A model generated the notes under the pieces. That model did not search any database. It saw only the letters and a list, made by a program, of their open reading frames with translations, and was not told the DNA's origin. Shown here piece by piece: positions 17,317 through 27,147 of a DNA stretch of 33,385 nt. The stretch's first letter is position 1. The number at the start of each line of letters is the position of its first letter. This DNA comes from an uncultured Treponema sp. (GTDB lineage: Bacteria; Spirochaetota; Spirochaetia; Treponematales; Treponemataceae). Both the position numbers and the translations under genes were made by a program. The stretch is taken from positions 1 to 33,385 of the forward strand of contig CAMHLH010000004.1 of NCBI GenBank assembly GCA_946185925.1, written 5' to 3'.

Positions 17317-19292
17317 GAAAGAGCCTCCAGTTTCTCTTCCGCTTCCATCCATTGAAGGTTCAGTTCCTCAAGCTTCTCTGAAAGTTCGTTTATTTCCTTT
17401 TGGACGGCCTTCGCCTTCTCTCCGTTCGAGTAGACTTCCGGGTCCGCCATCTTGTTCTCCGCTTCCGCCTTCGCCTTCTCGGCCTTTTCGATTTCCGCCT
17501 CGATTGCGGCGACGGCCTTCTCCGCCTTGCGCCTTTCTGCCTCCGCCTTCTTCTGCTCTTCCCAGCTCATTTTGGAGGCGGAAACCGCCTTCGCCGCTGT
17601 GGCCACGCTCTCTTTCTGTGCTTTGTCCGCCGCTTTCGGGACGGCAGTTCCTGCGTTGAATTCCCCCACGACTCCGTTCTTCTCGTCCTCAAGACGCTGC
17701 ATGTAGTATTTGTAGTCGCCCGGGAAAATCCTGAACGCGCCCGGCGTGAGTTCGAGGACGCGTGTGGAGAGGTCTTCGATGAAGCCTCGGTCGTGCGAGA
17801 CGAAGATGACAGTTCCTCCGAAATCCTTGAGAGCCTGGAGAAGCACGTCCTTCGAGTGCATGTCCAAGTGGTTCGTAGGTTCGTCGAGGATGAGAAGGTT
17901 GACCGGCCGCAAAAGAAGTTTCAGCAGCGCGACCCTCGATTTCTCGCCTCCTGAGAGCATGTCGATTTTCTTGAACACGTCGTCGCCCCTGAACAGAAAG
18001 GCTCCGAGCATGTCGCGCACTTTCGGAATCAGTTCGAGTGGGGCTTCCGCCTCTATCGCTTCAAGAACCGTCTGGCTTCCCTTGAGTGATTCCGCGTTGT
18101 CCTGTGAGAAGTAGCCGATTGAGACGCCCGCTCCGAGTTTCACGTTTCCTTCAAAATTCGGGTCGACCCCGGCGATAATCCTCAAGAGTGTCGATTTTCC
18201 GGCTCCGTTGTGGCCCGCCACCACCAGCCTGTCGCCGTTTTCGAGCACGAGGTCCAGGTTGTCGATAACTTTCCTCTGCCCGTCGTAGGACTTCGTGATT
18301 CCTTCGAGGGTGACGACGAGCCTGCCCGAATGTGGAGCCGCCGGAAACTTGAAGTGGATTTTCTTCATCGTCTCTGGAATCACGATTTCGTTTTCGAGGA
18401 TTTTGTCGAGCTGCTTCTGCCTTTCCTGCGCCTGTGCCGCCTTCGTCGCCTTCACCCCGAACCTGTCGATGAATTCCTGCAGGTGCTGGATTTCCGCCTG
18501 CTGTTTCTCGTATTCCCTCATCAAGGTCTCAAGTTCCACTTCGCGCACCTTCTCGTAGTGGCTGAAGTTGCCCGAATACTTTTTGAGGTCGCCGTTGAAA
18601 AGCTCGTAGACTTCGTTGATTGTGTGGTCGAGGAAGTAGCGGTCGTGGCTTACGAGCAAGAATCCGCCCTTGAAATTTCCGAGGAAGGTCTCAAGCCATT
18701 CCCTCGCGTCGATGTCGAGATAGTTCGTCGGCTCGTCCAGAAGAAGAATGTCCGGGTTCACCATCAGGCTTTTCGCGAGCGCAATTCTCATCTGCCAGCC
18801 GCCGGAGAATTCCTCGCAGTTCCTGTCCAAATCCTCCTGCTTGAAGCCAAGTCCGATGAGAACCTGCTCGGCGAGGACGTTCCTCCTGTTCCAGCCCGAA
18901 TCCTCAAGCTCGTTGATGATTTTGTCGTGCCGTTCGAGCAGTTCCGCCTGGTCGTCCGTGTTCTCCTTCAACTTGTCGCCGATTTCGTCGAGTTCCTTCT
19001 GCAAGTCGTATCCGAACTGGAAAGCCTTGTCCGCTTCCTCGCGAATCGTGCAGCCGTGGTGCGTGAGGCCGCTCTGCGGAAGGTAGGCGACGCGCGCTCC
19101 TTTTTCCGCGATTCTCTTTCCGTCGTCGGGCTGCACGAGACCCGCCATGACCTTTATGAGCGTCGATTTTCCGGCTCCGTTCGCGCCTGTCAGAGCCGCT
19201 TTCGTGCCCGATTGAAGGTTTACAGAGACGTTCTTGAGTATGTCCCTGTCGCCGAACGCGAGCGAGACCTGGGAAAATTGTACGAATGCCAT
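17313..19292 (-). CDS. ABC-F family ATPase
   Basis: Two Walker A (GANGAGKST, GHNGAGKST), FSGGWQMRIALAKSL / LSGGEKSRVALLKLL signatures, DEPTNYLD / DEPTNHLD, no TM, C-terminal coiled coil. Confidence 0.95.
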   Translation of the reverse strand: MAFVQFSQVSLAFGDRDILKNVSVNLQSGTKAALTGANGAGKSTLIKVMAGLVQPDDGKRIAEKGARVAYLPQSGLTHHGCTIREEADKAFQFGYDLQKELDEIGDKLKENTDDQAELLERHDKIINELEDSGWNRRNVLAEQVLIGLGFKQEDLDRNCEEFSGGWQMRIALAKSLMVNPDILLLDEPTNYLDIDAREWLETFLGNFKGGFLLVSHDRYFLDHTINEVYELFNGDLKKYSGNFSHYEKVREVELETLMREYEKQQAEIQHLQEFIDRFGVKATKAAQAQERQKQLDKILENEIVIPETMKKIHFKFPAAPHSGRLVVTLEGITKSYDGQRKVIDNLDLVLENGDRLVVAGHNGAGKSTLLRIIAGVDPNFEGNVKLGAGVSIGYFSQDNAESLKGSQTVLEAIEAEAPLELIPKVRDMLGAFLFRGDDVFKKIDMLSGGEKSRVALLKLLLRPVNLLILDEPTNHLDMHSKDVLLQALKDFGGTVIFVSHDRGFIEDLSTRVLELTPGAFRIFPGDYKYYMQRLEDEKNGVVGEFNAGTAVPKAADKAQKESVATAAKAVSASKMSWEEQKKAEAERRKAEKAVAAIEAEIEKAEKAKAEAENKMADPEVYSNGEKAKAVQKEINELSEKLEELNLQWMEAEEKLEALS

Positions 19293-19295
19293 TTT

Positions 19296-20603
19296 TTATT
19301 TCTCCAAGAAGATTACAGTTGCCGATGATGATTTTGCCTTCAAGATGTTGTCCTCGATTTTTCCCCGGACGGCATCCTCAAGCCTGAGTCCGCTGTCGGT
19401 GAGCTTGTAGAGGAAATTCACCTCGTAGTCTCCGCCGAAGTCGAACGTGAGAAGCCCGTCGTAGCTTGACTTCATGGAATCTGGAATCAGGTATTTGATT
19501 GCGACCGTTCCGCTTGTCTTCGCCGAGCTTGGAATGACCGCCGGCTGCAGAAGCGCGAAATTCTGCCAGTTGAACTTGTATTCGTCGCCGCTTCCGGAAG
19601 AGAACACGAGCGTTCCGTAGTTCTCGCTTGAGAAGCGTGGCCCGAGAGACGCGATTTTTTCCATTGCGCCAATCCTTCTGTTCCGCTCCTTCTCGATTAT
19701 TCCGTCCACGTCCTCGCCGAAACTGTTGAACACGACATTTTTCGGCTTTCCCGCCTCGACGTACTGGAGGACGATTTCCTCGTCGTTCTTCACAGTCACG
19801 TTCACGTTCGCGCCCTCGAAGAGAATCTGTTTGCCGGAAATCTTCTTTATGCCGCTGTAGTCCCAGCTTCTTTCGTCCTCGCTGTTCGCGAATGAGATTT
19901 TCTTCTCCGCTTCGTCCAGGAAGAAGCCGAAGCTGCTCTTCATCTTGTTCAAGTCGTAGATTTTTTTCTTCAATAAATATCTGTACTCGTTCGGATACCA
20001 TTTGTGGCTTCTTATCGTCTGCAGGTTCGCATCGTCGGCCTGCACTTCGTCGTTCTTCTTCGCGACTTGAACTTCCCGTTTTCCGCCGTTCTCCGACTCA
20101 TAGATGTCGAGGTTGTAGGAGAAGCACCAGCCCTGCGTCCCCTCGGACGTGAGCACCCTGTACCATTCTCCTTCCATTGAATTCACCTTCGCCCCCTCGC
20201 CTTTGAAGAGGACCTTGATGATTTCGTTTTTTCTGAGCCTGTAGACCTGCTTCGCCGTGTTGATTGCCTCCGCCCTTATCGGAAGCCCGTCCAGTTTTAC
20301 AGAGGCGAACGAATTCGCGTACTCGCTTATGATGAGCGACGTCTTCTTCGCCTTCGATTTCGATTCAGGCTCTGAAAGCTGCCAAAGTGGAATTTCCTTT
20401 TTTTCCTTCGTCTTTGGATTTTCGATGATGTAGGTGTGCGTGATGTTGGACCTAACGAGCACTTTCACAATTTCGCCGTTGTCCAGCTGGTTCTTCTCGT
20501 CGCCCCAGAGAACGACGGAATAACCGATTGTCTTCTTGCATGAGGCGATTGACAGACATGCCAGGACGGCAATCGCCATGTATTTAATATTTCTGATTCT
20601 CAT
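19296..20603 (-). CDS. Predicted lipoprotein with SH3-like domain
   Basis: MRIRNIKYMAIAVLACLSIASC lipobox; SH3-like LDGLPIRAEAINTAKQVYRLRKNEIIKVLFKGEG..GEWYRVLTSEGTQGWCFSYNL. Confidence 0.8.
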   Translation of the reverse strand: MRIRNIKYMAIAVLACLSIASCKKTIGYSVVLWGDEKNQLDNGEIVKVLVRSNITHTYIIENPKTKEKKEIPLWQLSEPESKSKAKKTSLIISEYANSFASVKLDGLPIRAEAINTAKQVYRLRKNEIIKVLFKGEGAKVNSMEGEWYRVLTSEGTQGWCFSYNLDIYESENGGKREVQVAKKNDEVQADDANLQTIRSHKWYPNEYRYLLKKKIYDLNKMKSSFGFFLDEAEKKISFANSEDERSWDYSGIKKISGKQILFEGANVNVTVKNDEEIVLQYVEAGKPKNVVFNSFGEDVDGIIEKERNRRIGAMEKIASLGPRFSSENYGTLVFSSGSGDEYKFNWQNFALLQPAVIPSSAKTSGTVAIKYLIPDSMKSSYDGLLTFDFGGDYEVNFLYKLTDSGLRLEDAVRGKIEDNILKAKSSSATVIFLEK

Positions 20604-20628
20604 GCGGAAATTATATACAAAACTGAAT

Positions 20629-20675
20629 GTAAAAAAAATCCGCAAACATGGACTGAATCCAAATGTCGCGGATTT
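20629..20675 (-). terminator. Rho-independent terminator downstream of mraY
   Basis: On minus strand AAATCCGC...GCGGATTTTTTTT with inner stem ACATTTGGA/TCCATGT. Confidence 0.8.
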
Positions 20676-20711
20676 GAAAGCTGACTTTTGTCGACTGGTG
20701 GAATTTTCCGC

Positions 20712-21782
20712 CTATCTGATTTTGAATATGACTCCGAGAATCGCCAGCGTGACCAGAATCTGAATCATCATGAATTTGAGCAGAACCTGGGTCGGACTCC
20801 AGCCGTGGTTTTTTCTCATGTGGTCGTGCAGAGGGAAGCGCACGTTCGGAAAGAACGAGATGTGGAGGAAGCGTTTGAGCGCGACCTTCAAGAGTCCCAT
20901 TCCGCCGTTGATGAAAATAACGGACGACGTCGCGAGAATCAGGAACGGATTGCCGGAGACCATGACCCCGATTCCGATGAAGAATCCGAGAGCGCGGCTT
21001 CCTGCGTCGCCCATGAGGACGTGGCTTGGGTAGGCGTTGTGCCAGAGGTAGCCCATCAGAACGCCTGAGAGGCAGAACGTCATCACCGCCCAGGATGCGC
21101 CGTCGGAAATGTGCGGAACGAGAAGATACGCCGCGATGTCCTTGTGTCCGAGTATGAAGTAGAAGACTGAGCCGAGCGTTATGAGCGCGACCAGCACGAG
21201 GGTGGAGCTGAGCCCGTCCACGCCGTCCGTGCAGTTCGTCGTGTTGACGCTGGCCCAGAGCACGACTGTGGATATGATTATGAAAAGCCAAGGAGCGATT
21301 GAAATTTTGTTCGCGATGAACGGCAGCCAAAAGTAGATTTTTTCATCCCCCGACTGCTCCTTCAGGTAAATCGCCAAAACCACCGAGGCCGCGACGCTCA
21401 GGAAAAGGTCGAGCATCGCCTTTCTGTATTCGCCCCAGGAAGCCTTGCTCGCGTCGTCAAGATAGCCCGTCATCATCATGAGCCAAATCAAGACCAGCAC
21501 GGCGCATTTTTCCCAATCCAGTGGAACGAAAATGAAACTCAGGATGACGAACGCTGTCACCCAGACAACCCCTGAGCCTGTTGGTTTGCCCTTCGCGGCC
21601 TCGGCCGAGATTGTGAATTCCCGGCCCCTGTCGTGGGGAAGCCTGTCGTAGAAGTGCGGCAGACCGTAGCGAATCAAGAGAAAGCCCGTGTAAAGGGCGA
21701 GGACGATGAGGACCGTGTAGGACTGCAAAAGTCTGGCCGGTCCAAAGTACTGGGTTAGAATTCCACCAAGATAGTAAAGCAT
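20712..21782 (-). CDS. mraY: Phospho-N-acetylmuramoyl-pentapeptide-transferase
   Basis: GYLDDASKASWGEYRK, NTTNCTDGVDGLSS, LMGDAGSRALGFFIG, FPLHDHMRKNHGWSPTQV; polytopic. Confidence 0.95.
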   Translation of the reverse strand: MLYYLGGILTQYFGPARLLQSYTVLIVLALYTGFLLIRYGLPHFYDRLPHDRGREFTISAEAAKGKPTGSGVVWVTAFVILSFIFVPLDWEKCAVLVLIWLMMMTGYLDDASKASWGEYRKAMLDLFLSVAASVVLAIYLKEQSGDEKIYFWLPFIANKISIAPWLFIIISTVVLWASVNTTNCTDGVDGLSSTLVLVALITLGSVFYFILGHKDIAAYLLVPHISDGASWAVMTFCLSGVLMGYLWHNAYPSHVLMGDAGSRALGFFIGIGVMVSGNPFLILATSSVIFINGGMGLLKVALKRFLHISFFPNVRFPLHDHMRKNHGWSPTQVLLKFMMIQILVTLAILGVIFKIR

Positions 21783-21825
21783 AATAAATTCATTATCGGT
21801 TTATGAAGAATCGAATTAACTAAAA

Positions 21826-23487
21826 TCAATTTCTAGCGGAGATTTCGTTCTTTTTTTCCAACTTTACCACGTTCGGAATTTTTTGCTTGTAGTCCTTGAA
21901 GTAAAGATATTTGTATGGATGAATGTCCAGGGCGTTTGTGTACCAGCCGCCCACCGCGTTCGTGTTGACTGCGTTGAGGGACATCGAGTGCCTGATTGGC
22001 ATCACGACCCCGTCGTCGAGCAGGGCGGTTTCGGCCTGGGAGAGCAGCTTGTTGTGCGTGTCGCTGTCGGTCGTCTCGGCGGCCTGTTTCAGCAGATCGT
22101 TGAATTTCTCGTTCTTCCACACGGTCTGGTTCAGCGTGGAGCCGTCCTTGAAAAGTTCCAGGAAGGCCAGCGGGTCGGCGAAATCCCCAATCCACGAGTA
22201 CACGAACAAGTCGGCTTCTGATTCCGAAATCGACTCCACATACCTGTAGTCGTTTGTTATGGACGCTTCAAGCTCCACTCCCAGCGGCTTCCACGCGTCG
22301 CTCAGAATCTGGAAGAACTCCTTCTGCCTGTCGGAGACCGCCGTAAGCTCGAACTTTATCTTGAGTTTGTCGCTCTCCTTCATGCCGGCGCTCTTCTTCG
22401 CCTCCTGCATCAAGTAGATTGCCTCCTCCGCTTCCGTGTCGGTGAGCCCATCCACTTTCGGGTAGCCCGCGAGCGGATAGACGAGCGTCGTGGCCGGCAC
22501 CAGGATGTTCTTCCTGAGAGCCGCCCAAGGGACAGCCGCCATGAGCGCGTTCCTGAAATCGGCCCTGTCCCACGGAGGATTCTGGCATTTGAAGAATATG
22601 TATTCTGTTCCGAAAATCGCCGAAAGATGAACCGCGTTCGGGTTCAATATCTTTTTCGCGTTGAAGACGGACGCTATCCAGTCGATTTCACCCGCGTTGT
22701 ACTTCCATGCGTTGTCGGTGATTTCGTCCGATGTGGTTATTCGTATCGAAGGAATCTGCACGTTCTCCGCATCCCAGTAGTTCTGGTTCTTTTCGAGAAG
22801 AATCGTGTTGTCCGCCCTTTCCTTGATGACGAAAGCTCCCGAGAACACGTTGTCGGAGCCGGTTTTGACGGAGAACGCGTGGTGGCAGAGAATCTTGTTC
22901 AAATGCGAGGCGGGGTAGAGCAGGTGGAGCACAAGAGTGTTGTCGTCCCGCGCGATGATTCCGACTTCGCTTTCGGAGACCTTGCCGTTCCTGAATTCCT
23001 TGACGCCCTTCACGCAGTCGAGGAACGAAGCGTATGGGGCGTTCGGGGTGGAGAGCAGCATGAGCCATGCGTTCCGCACCGAGTATGCGTTTATTGGGCT
23101 TCCGTCGCTGAATTTCGCACCCTTGCGTATCTCGTATGTGTGCCTTTTTTTGTCCCTGGAGATTTTGCATTTTGTGGCGAGGGCGTTCTTCGGCTCTAGC
23201 GTTCGCGGGTCGTATGAATAAAGCCCCTCGTAAAGCCCGTCAAGAATCTGCGCCTCCATCGAATATGCGGCCGTGTGCGGATTCAAATTGAAATTCGTTG
23301 ATGCTATGGCTATGTTGAATTCCCTTTGAATGTCAGCGTTTATGTCGGAAGTCTTCTTTGTCTCTTCCGTTTTCTCGGACTCGGCCTTGCCCTCAAGTTC
23401 ATCCTCCGCTTCGTCTGCGAAAACTGGATTCAACGTGAAGGTCAAAAGCGCGGTCAGCAATACCTTTTTGAATATCTTCTTCAGCAT
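21826..23487 (-). CDS. Oligopeptide/dipeptide ABC-transporter substrate-binding protein (SBP family 5)
   Basis: Signal peptide; NLNPHTAAYSMEAQILDGLYEGLYSYDPRTLEPKNALATK, KFSDGSPINAYSVRNAW, DLFVYSWIGDFADPLAFLELF. Confidence 0.92.
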   Translation of the reverse strand: MLKKIFKKVLLTALLTFTLNPVFADEAEDELEGKAESEKTEETKKTSDINADIQREFNIAIASTNFNLNPHTAAYSMEAQILDGLYEGLYSYDPRTLEPKNALATKCKISRDKKRHTYEIRKGAKFSDGSPINAYSVRNAWLMLLSTPNAPYASFLDCVKGVKEFRNGKVSESEVGIIARDDNTLVLHLLYPASHLNKILCHHAFSVKTGSDNVFSGAFVIKERADNTILLEKNQNYWDAENVQIPSIRITTSDEITDNAWKYNAGEIDWIASVFNAKKILNPNAVHLSAIFGTEYIFFKCQNPPWDRADFRNALMAAVPWAALRKNILVPATTLVYPLAGYPKVDGLTDTEAEEAIYLMQEAKKSAGMKESDKLKIKFELTAVSDRQKEFFQILSDAWKPLGVELEASITNDYRYVESISESEADLFVYSWIGDFADPLAFLELFKDGSTLNQTVWKNEKFNDLLKQAAETTDSDTHNKLLSQAETALLDDGVVMPIRHSMSLNAVNTNAVGGWYTNALDIHPYKYLYFKDYKQKIPNVVKLEKKNEISARN

Positions 23488-23510
23488 ATACTGATTTTAT
23501 ATGCAAATAA

Positions 23511-23555
23511 AAAAAACGGAAAGGACGAAAAAATCTCTTTTCCGTTCTTTCCGTT
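23511..23555 (-). terminator. Rho-independent terminator downstream of hypothetical gene
   Basis: On minus strand AACGGAAAG ... CTTTCCGTT followed by T-run. Confidence 0.7.
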
Positions 23556-23571
23556 CTTCCCTTTCTTGAAT

Positions 23572-24987
23572 CTAAATGCTTATCCCCAGCCTCTTCATCT
23601 GCTCGACTTCCTCGATGTAGCTCGCGTAGTCGGCGCGTTTCTGGTTCGTCTTGATGACGAGGTTCTTCATGTTGGTGATGTCGATTTTCAAGCCCTTTAT
23701 GCGGGTCTTCTCCTGCGGTGTCGCCACGGCCTTGAAGTAGTCGTCGAGGGAATTCAGCAGGACCAAGAGCCTGTTGCAGTCCGTCACCTGGGCGGAGAGG
23801 AAGTCGAAGAGCTTCGGCTCCTCCATCGAAACTATCTTCGAGTAGCCCTGCGACTTTTTCTGCGTGAAAATCGTGTATCGCTTCGCCTTTGTGGCTATGT
23901 CGGCTATGAACTGGTTGTAGTTTATCTTCTCGTGCTTCTTCGCGCCCGTTCCGTGCTCCACGATGATGATTGGATAGTAGAGTGGCGGTTCCTCCAAGTT
24001 GAACGCCTTCCTGAGCATCCTCTTGAACTTTTCGAACATCGTCGTGTGCGAGGCTTCCAGAAGGTCGTGGTTGGCCTTCACTTTTTCGAGAATCGCCTGC
24101 AGGACAGACGGAAGACCGCCGAGCGTGAGCAGCGATTCCAAAAGCATTGCCTTCGTGTCGACCTTCTTCTCCTGCTTTGTGCTCTGCTTTTTTGAGGTGA
24201 TTGACATCTTGGCGAGCGTCTTGTTCCTTGCCTCTTCCTTCTTTTCTCCCTGGTCTTCCTGGATTATTTCTTCTATCAATTCGCTTATGAACGCGGCTTT
24301 TCCCATTCCGGCGGCGAAATTCTTCTTTATCTGGTTCATCTCCTCCATCGGAGAGCTGAACGCCTTCTCCGCGCTGAAGCCGGACTGCGAGAACACGTTC
24401 CTTCTTATCTGTCCCTTGTAGAATTCCTTCCTGAATTCCGTGTAGTCCTTGAGAATCGCGTTGATGTCGTTCATCGCCTTAGAGGCTTTTGAAAGACTGT
24501 CGCCTATCATGCTGGAAGTGAGCGTGTCGCTGCTCTGCCTTCCCTCCGCGACTATGTTTGCGAGGACCCTCGTGTTGGTCTTGCTGTTGTTTATGGTGAA
24601 ATTCGCCCAGTGAAATGAATTGTTCAAATCGTTGAGCTTTTTTATGTTCGTGAGACTGAGGTGCGCTGTAGAGAACTTGTAGTAGTTGCTCAGAAAGTCG
24701 AGCATGCTTTCGTAGTCGGAAAGCCTCTGCCCCATGACAGTGGAGCGCTCTGTTTCCACAAACTGTTTCCCGTCGGGAGCCTTTATGTCGTTGATTTTTT
24801 TGTCGAGTTTATAAGGGTCTGGCGTTATCAGGGATTTCTTTACTAGAAAATCAAACAAACTCTTCACGCATGCGTGGAGAAGACGATATCCCTCCAAAAG
24901 CCTTGGCAATTCTTCCGTGTCGTACCATTTCGCTTTTTCGTCCAGAAGAGGAATTATTTTTGTTGTGAAATTTTCTGAGTTTTCCAT
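23572..24987 (-). CDS. Hypothetical cytoplasmic, helix-rich protein (471 aa), probably spirochaete-specific
   Basis: MENSENFTTKIIPLLDEKAKWYD... to ...QMKRLGISI; no signal peptide; the ORF-track N-terminal extension (to 25767) runs antisense into thrS and is rejected. Confidence 0.75.
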   Translation of the reverse strand: MENSENFTTKIIPLLDEKAKWYDTEELPRLLEGYRLLHACVKSLFDFLVKKSLITPDPYKLDKKINDIKAPDGKQFVETERSTVMGQRLSDYESMLDFLSNYYKFSTAHLSLTNIKKLNDLNNSFHWANFTINNSKTNTRVLANIVAEGRQSSDTLTSSMIGDSLSKASKAMNDINAILKDYTEFRKEFYKGQIRRNVFSQSGFSAEKAFSSPMEEMNQIKKNFAAGMGKAAFISELIEEIIQEDQGEKKEEARNKTLAKMSITSKKQSTKQEKKVDTKAMLLESLLTLGGLPSVLQAILEKVKANHDLLEASHTTMFEKFKRMLRKAFNLEEPPLYYPIIIVEHGTGAKKHEKINYNQFIADIATKAKRYTIFTQKKSQGYSKIVSMEEPKLFDFLSAQVTDCNRLLVLLNSLDDYFKAVATPQEKTRIKGLKIDITNMKNLVIKTNQKRADYASYIEEVEQMKRLGISI

Positions 24988-25076
24988 ATCATCTAATATC
25001 GGAAAAATACAATTGAAAAGTGAGCGAGAAAATATTGAAATTAAGACGGTTTTTTGCTCTCCGAATTTATTGAGAA

Positions 25077-25105
25077 TTGAGAGTTTTCCAACAAAGTCAT
25101 AGAAT
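25077..25105 (+). promoter_or_regulatory. Sigma70-type promoter for thrS
   Basis: TTGAGA - 17 nt - TAGAAT. Confidence 0.6.
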
Positions 25106-25137
25106 GGCAGAATCTTATTTATTATTGGAGAACAAAA

Positions 25138-26901
25138 ATGGCTGAAAACGAACAGCTTCAGACGATTCGCCACAGTTGCGCCCACGTCATGGCAGAAGCT
25201 ATCATGCACCTTTTTCCTGGAACGAAATTCGCAATCGGTCCAGCAATCGACAATGGATTTTACTACGACTTTGACTTCACCCAGACCACGACCGGCACAA
25301 AGCCTACCGAGACCGATTTTCCAGCTATCGAGAAGGAGATGAGAAAAATCCTTGCGGGAAATTTCGAATTCAAGAGGACGGAAGTCTCGAAGGACGAGGC
25401 GTTGAAGATTTTCGCCGATCAGCCTTACAAGATTGAGTTGATAAACGATTTGCCGGCCGATGCCGTCATCACGACTTACCAGCAGGACGACTTCATCGAT
25501 TTGTGCCGCGGCCCGCACGTCGCGACCACGAAGGAAATCAACCAGCAGGCGTTCAAAATCGCCAAGATGGCCGGAGCCTACTGGAGAGGCGACGTGAAGC
25601 GCCCCCAGCTCGTCAGAATCTACACCTACTGCTTCGCGAAGCCGAACGACCTCAAGGACTACCTCAAGATGCTTGAGGAGGCCGAGAAGCGCGACCACAG
25701 AAAGCTCGGTGTCCAGATGGACTTGTTCCACATCGACCCTGAAGACCCGGGCCAGATTTTCTGGCACCCGAACGGATGGGCGATGTACACGACAATCCAG
25801 GACTACATGAGGAAGATGGTCATAGCGGACGGCTACAAGGAAGTCAACACGCCTGCCATCATGCCGAAGTCGCTTTGGGAGCGTTCAGGCCACTGGGGCC
25901 ACTACCAGAAGAACATGTTCATCACGGAGTCCGAGAACAGGACTTTCGCCATAAAGCCGATGAACTGCCCGGGCGCGCTTGAGATTTTCAAGTCGAAGTC
26001 CCGCTCCTACAAGGAGCTTCCGCTGCGCCTCGCCGAATTCGGCCACGACGTGAGGAACGAGCCTAGCGGAACCCTCCACGGAATAATGCGCGTCCGCGGT
26101 TTCGTCCAGGACGACGCGCACATCATCTGCACGGAGGAGCAGGTGGCTTCGGAGGTCGCGAAGTTCTGCAAGCTCTTGAAGAGGGTCTACCACGATTTCG
26201 GATTCGACGACTTGACTGTGAAATTCTCCACGATGCCTGAGGACCACGTCGGAGACTTGGCGACATGGGAGCGCGCCGAGAAGGCTTTGTCTGACGCCTG
26301 CCACGAAGCCGGCCTTGATTACGAGATTCAGCCGGGCGAGGGCGCGTTCTACGGTCCGAAGCTTGAGTTCAAGCTCTTCGACTGCCTCGGACGCGAATGG
26401 CAGTGCGGCACGATTCAGGCGGACTTCCAGCTTCCTTCCGCGGAGAGGCTCGACGCCACCTACATCGGAGCGGACAACCAGAAGCACCATCCGGTCATGC
26501 TCCACAGGGCCGTCCTCGGTTCCCTCGAACGCTTCCTCGGAATCTTGATAGAGAACTTCGCGGGCGCGATGCCGCCGTGGCTCCACTTCGAGCAGGTCGC
26601 CGTCGTTCCTGTCGGCGCCGACTTCAACGACTACGCCGAGCAGGTCGCGACTGATTTGCGCGTCGCCGGTTTCAGGGCGGAAGCCTACACGAACGGCGAC
26701 AACATGAAGAGCAACATCAAGTACATCACGAGCGAGCACAAGACGCCTTACATCCTCGTCGTCGGCGCGAAGGAGAAGGAGTCCGGCTCTGTGAACGTGC
26801 GTTTCCGCGCCGATTCCGGCCTTCAGCAGAAGACCATGACCTTCGACGAGTTCAAGGCCTATCTTTCAGACAACGTGAGCAACCACAAGATTTCGCTTTG
26901 A
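25138..26901 (+). CDS. thrS: Threonyl-tRNA synthetase lacking the N-terminal TGS domain
   Basis: Begins directly in editing domain ([36 protein letters not shown]); [20 protein letters not shown]-terminal anticodon-binding domain. Confidence 0.97.
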   Translation: MAENEQLQTIRHSCAHVMAEAIMHLFPGTKFAIGPAIDNGFYYDFDFTQTTTGTKPTETDFPAIEKEMRKILAGNFEFKRTEVSKDEALKIFADQPYKIELINDLPADAVITTYQQDDFIDLCRGPHVATTKEINQQAFKIAKMAGAYWRGDVKRPQLVRIYTYCFAKPNDLKDYLKMLEEAEKRDHRKLGVQMDLFHIDPEDPGQIFWHPNGWAMYTTIQDYMRKMVIADGYKEVNTPAIMPKSLWERSGHWGHYQKNMFITESENRTFAIKPMNCPGALEIFKSKSRSYKELPLRLAEFGHDVRNEPSGTLHGIMRVRGFVQDDAHIICTEEQVASEVAKFCKLLKRVYHDFGFDDLTVKFSTMPEDHVGDLATWERAEKALSDACHEAGLDYEIQPGEGAFYGPKLEFKLFDCLGREWQCGTIQADFQLPSAERLDATYIGADNQKHHPVMLHRAVLGSLERFLGILIENFAGAMPPWLHFEQVAVVPVGADFNDYAEQVATDLRVAGFRAEAYTNGDNMKSNIKYITSEHKTPYILVVGAKEKESGSVNVRFRADSGLQQKTMTFDEFKAYLSDNVSNHKISL

Positions 26902-26959
26902 TTTTTTTTCATTATAATATCCTTTCACATATGGAAAAAACTTTGAAAAAGTGAAAGAG

Positions 26960-27000
26960 TGCTGGCTTCGAGACTTGTTCTTGAAGCCAGCATATTTTTA
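26960..27000 (+). terminator. Rho-independent terminator after thrS
   Basis: TGCTGGCTTC / GAAGCCAGCA perfect 10 bp stem then TATTTTTA. Confidence 0.75.
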
Positions 27001-27147
27001 TGGCAGTGATATTTGGCCATTATTTTTTCCCAAAAAGACCCAAAATTCAGAATAAGTTGTTGAGAAAATCTCCAAAATCTCTAAAATCTCTAAGAAGGGA
27101 TTTTATACAATTTTATAAAGCTCAATGTCATAAAACCGGAGTTGAAA

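Noticed and set aside
18210-19328. 372-aa plus-strand ORF
   Set aside because: Antisense to the ABC-F gene.
24988-25137. T-box riboswitch upstream of thrS
   Set aside because: No T-box sequence (TGGNACC-type) or terminator hairpin in the 150-bp leader.
24988-25767. N-terminal extension of ORF 23572-25767
   Set aside because: Runs antisense through the thrS 5' region and promoter; genuine start is ATG at 24987.
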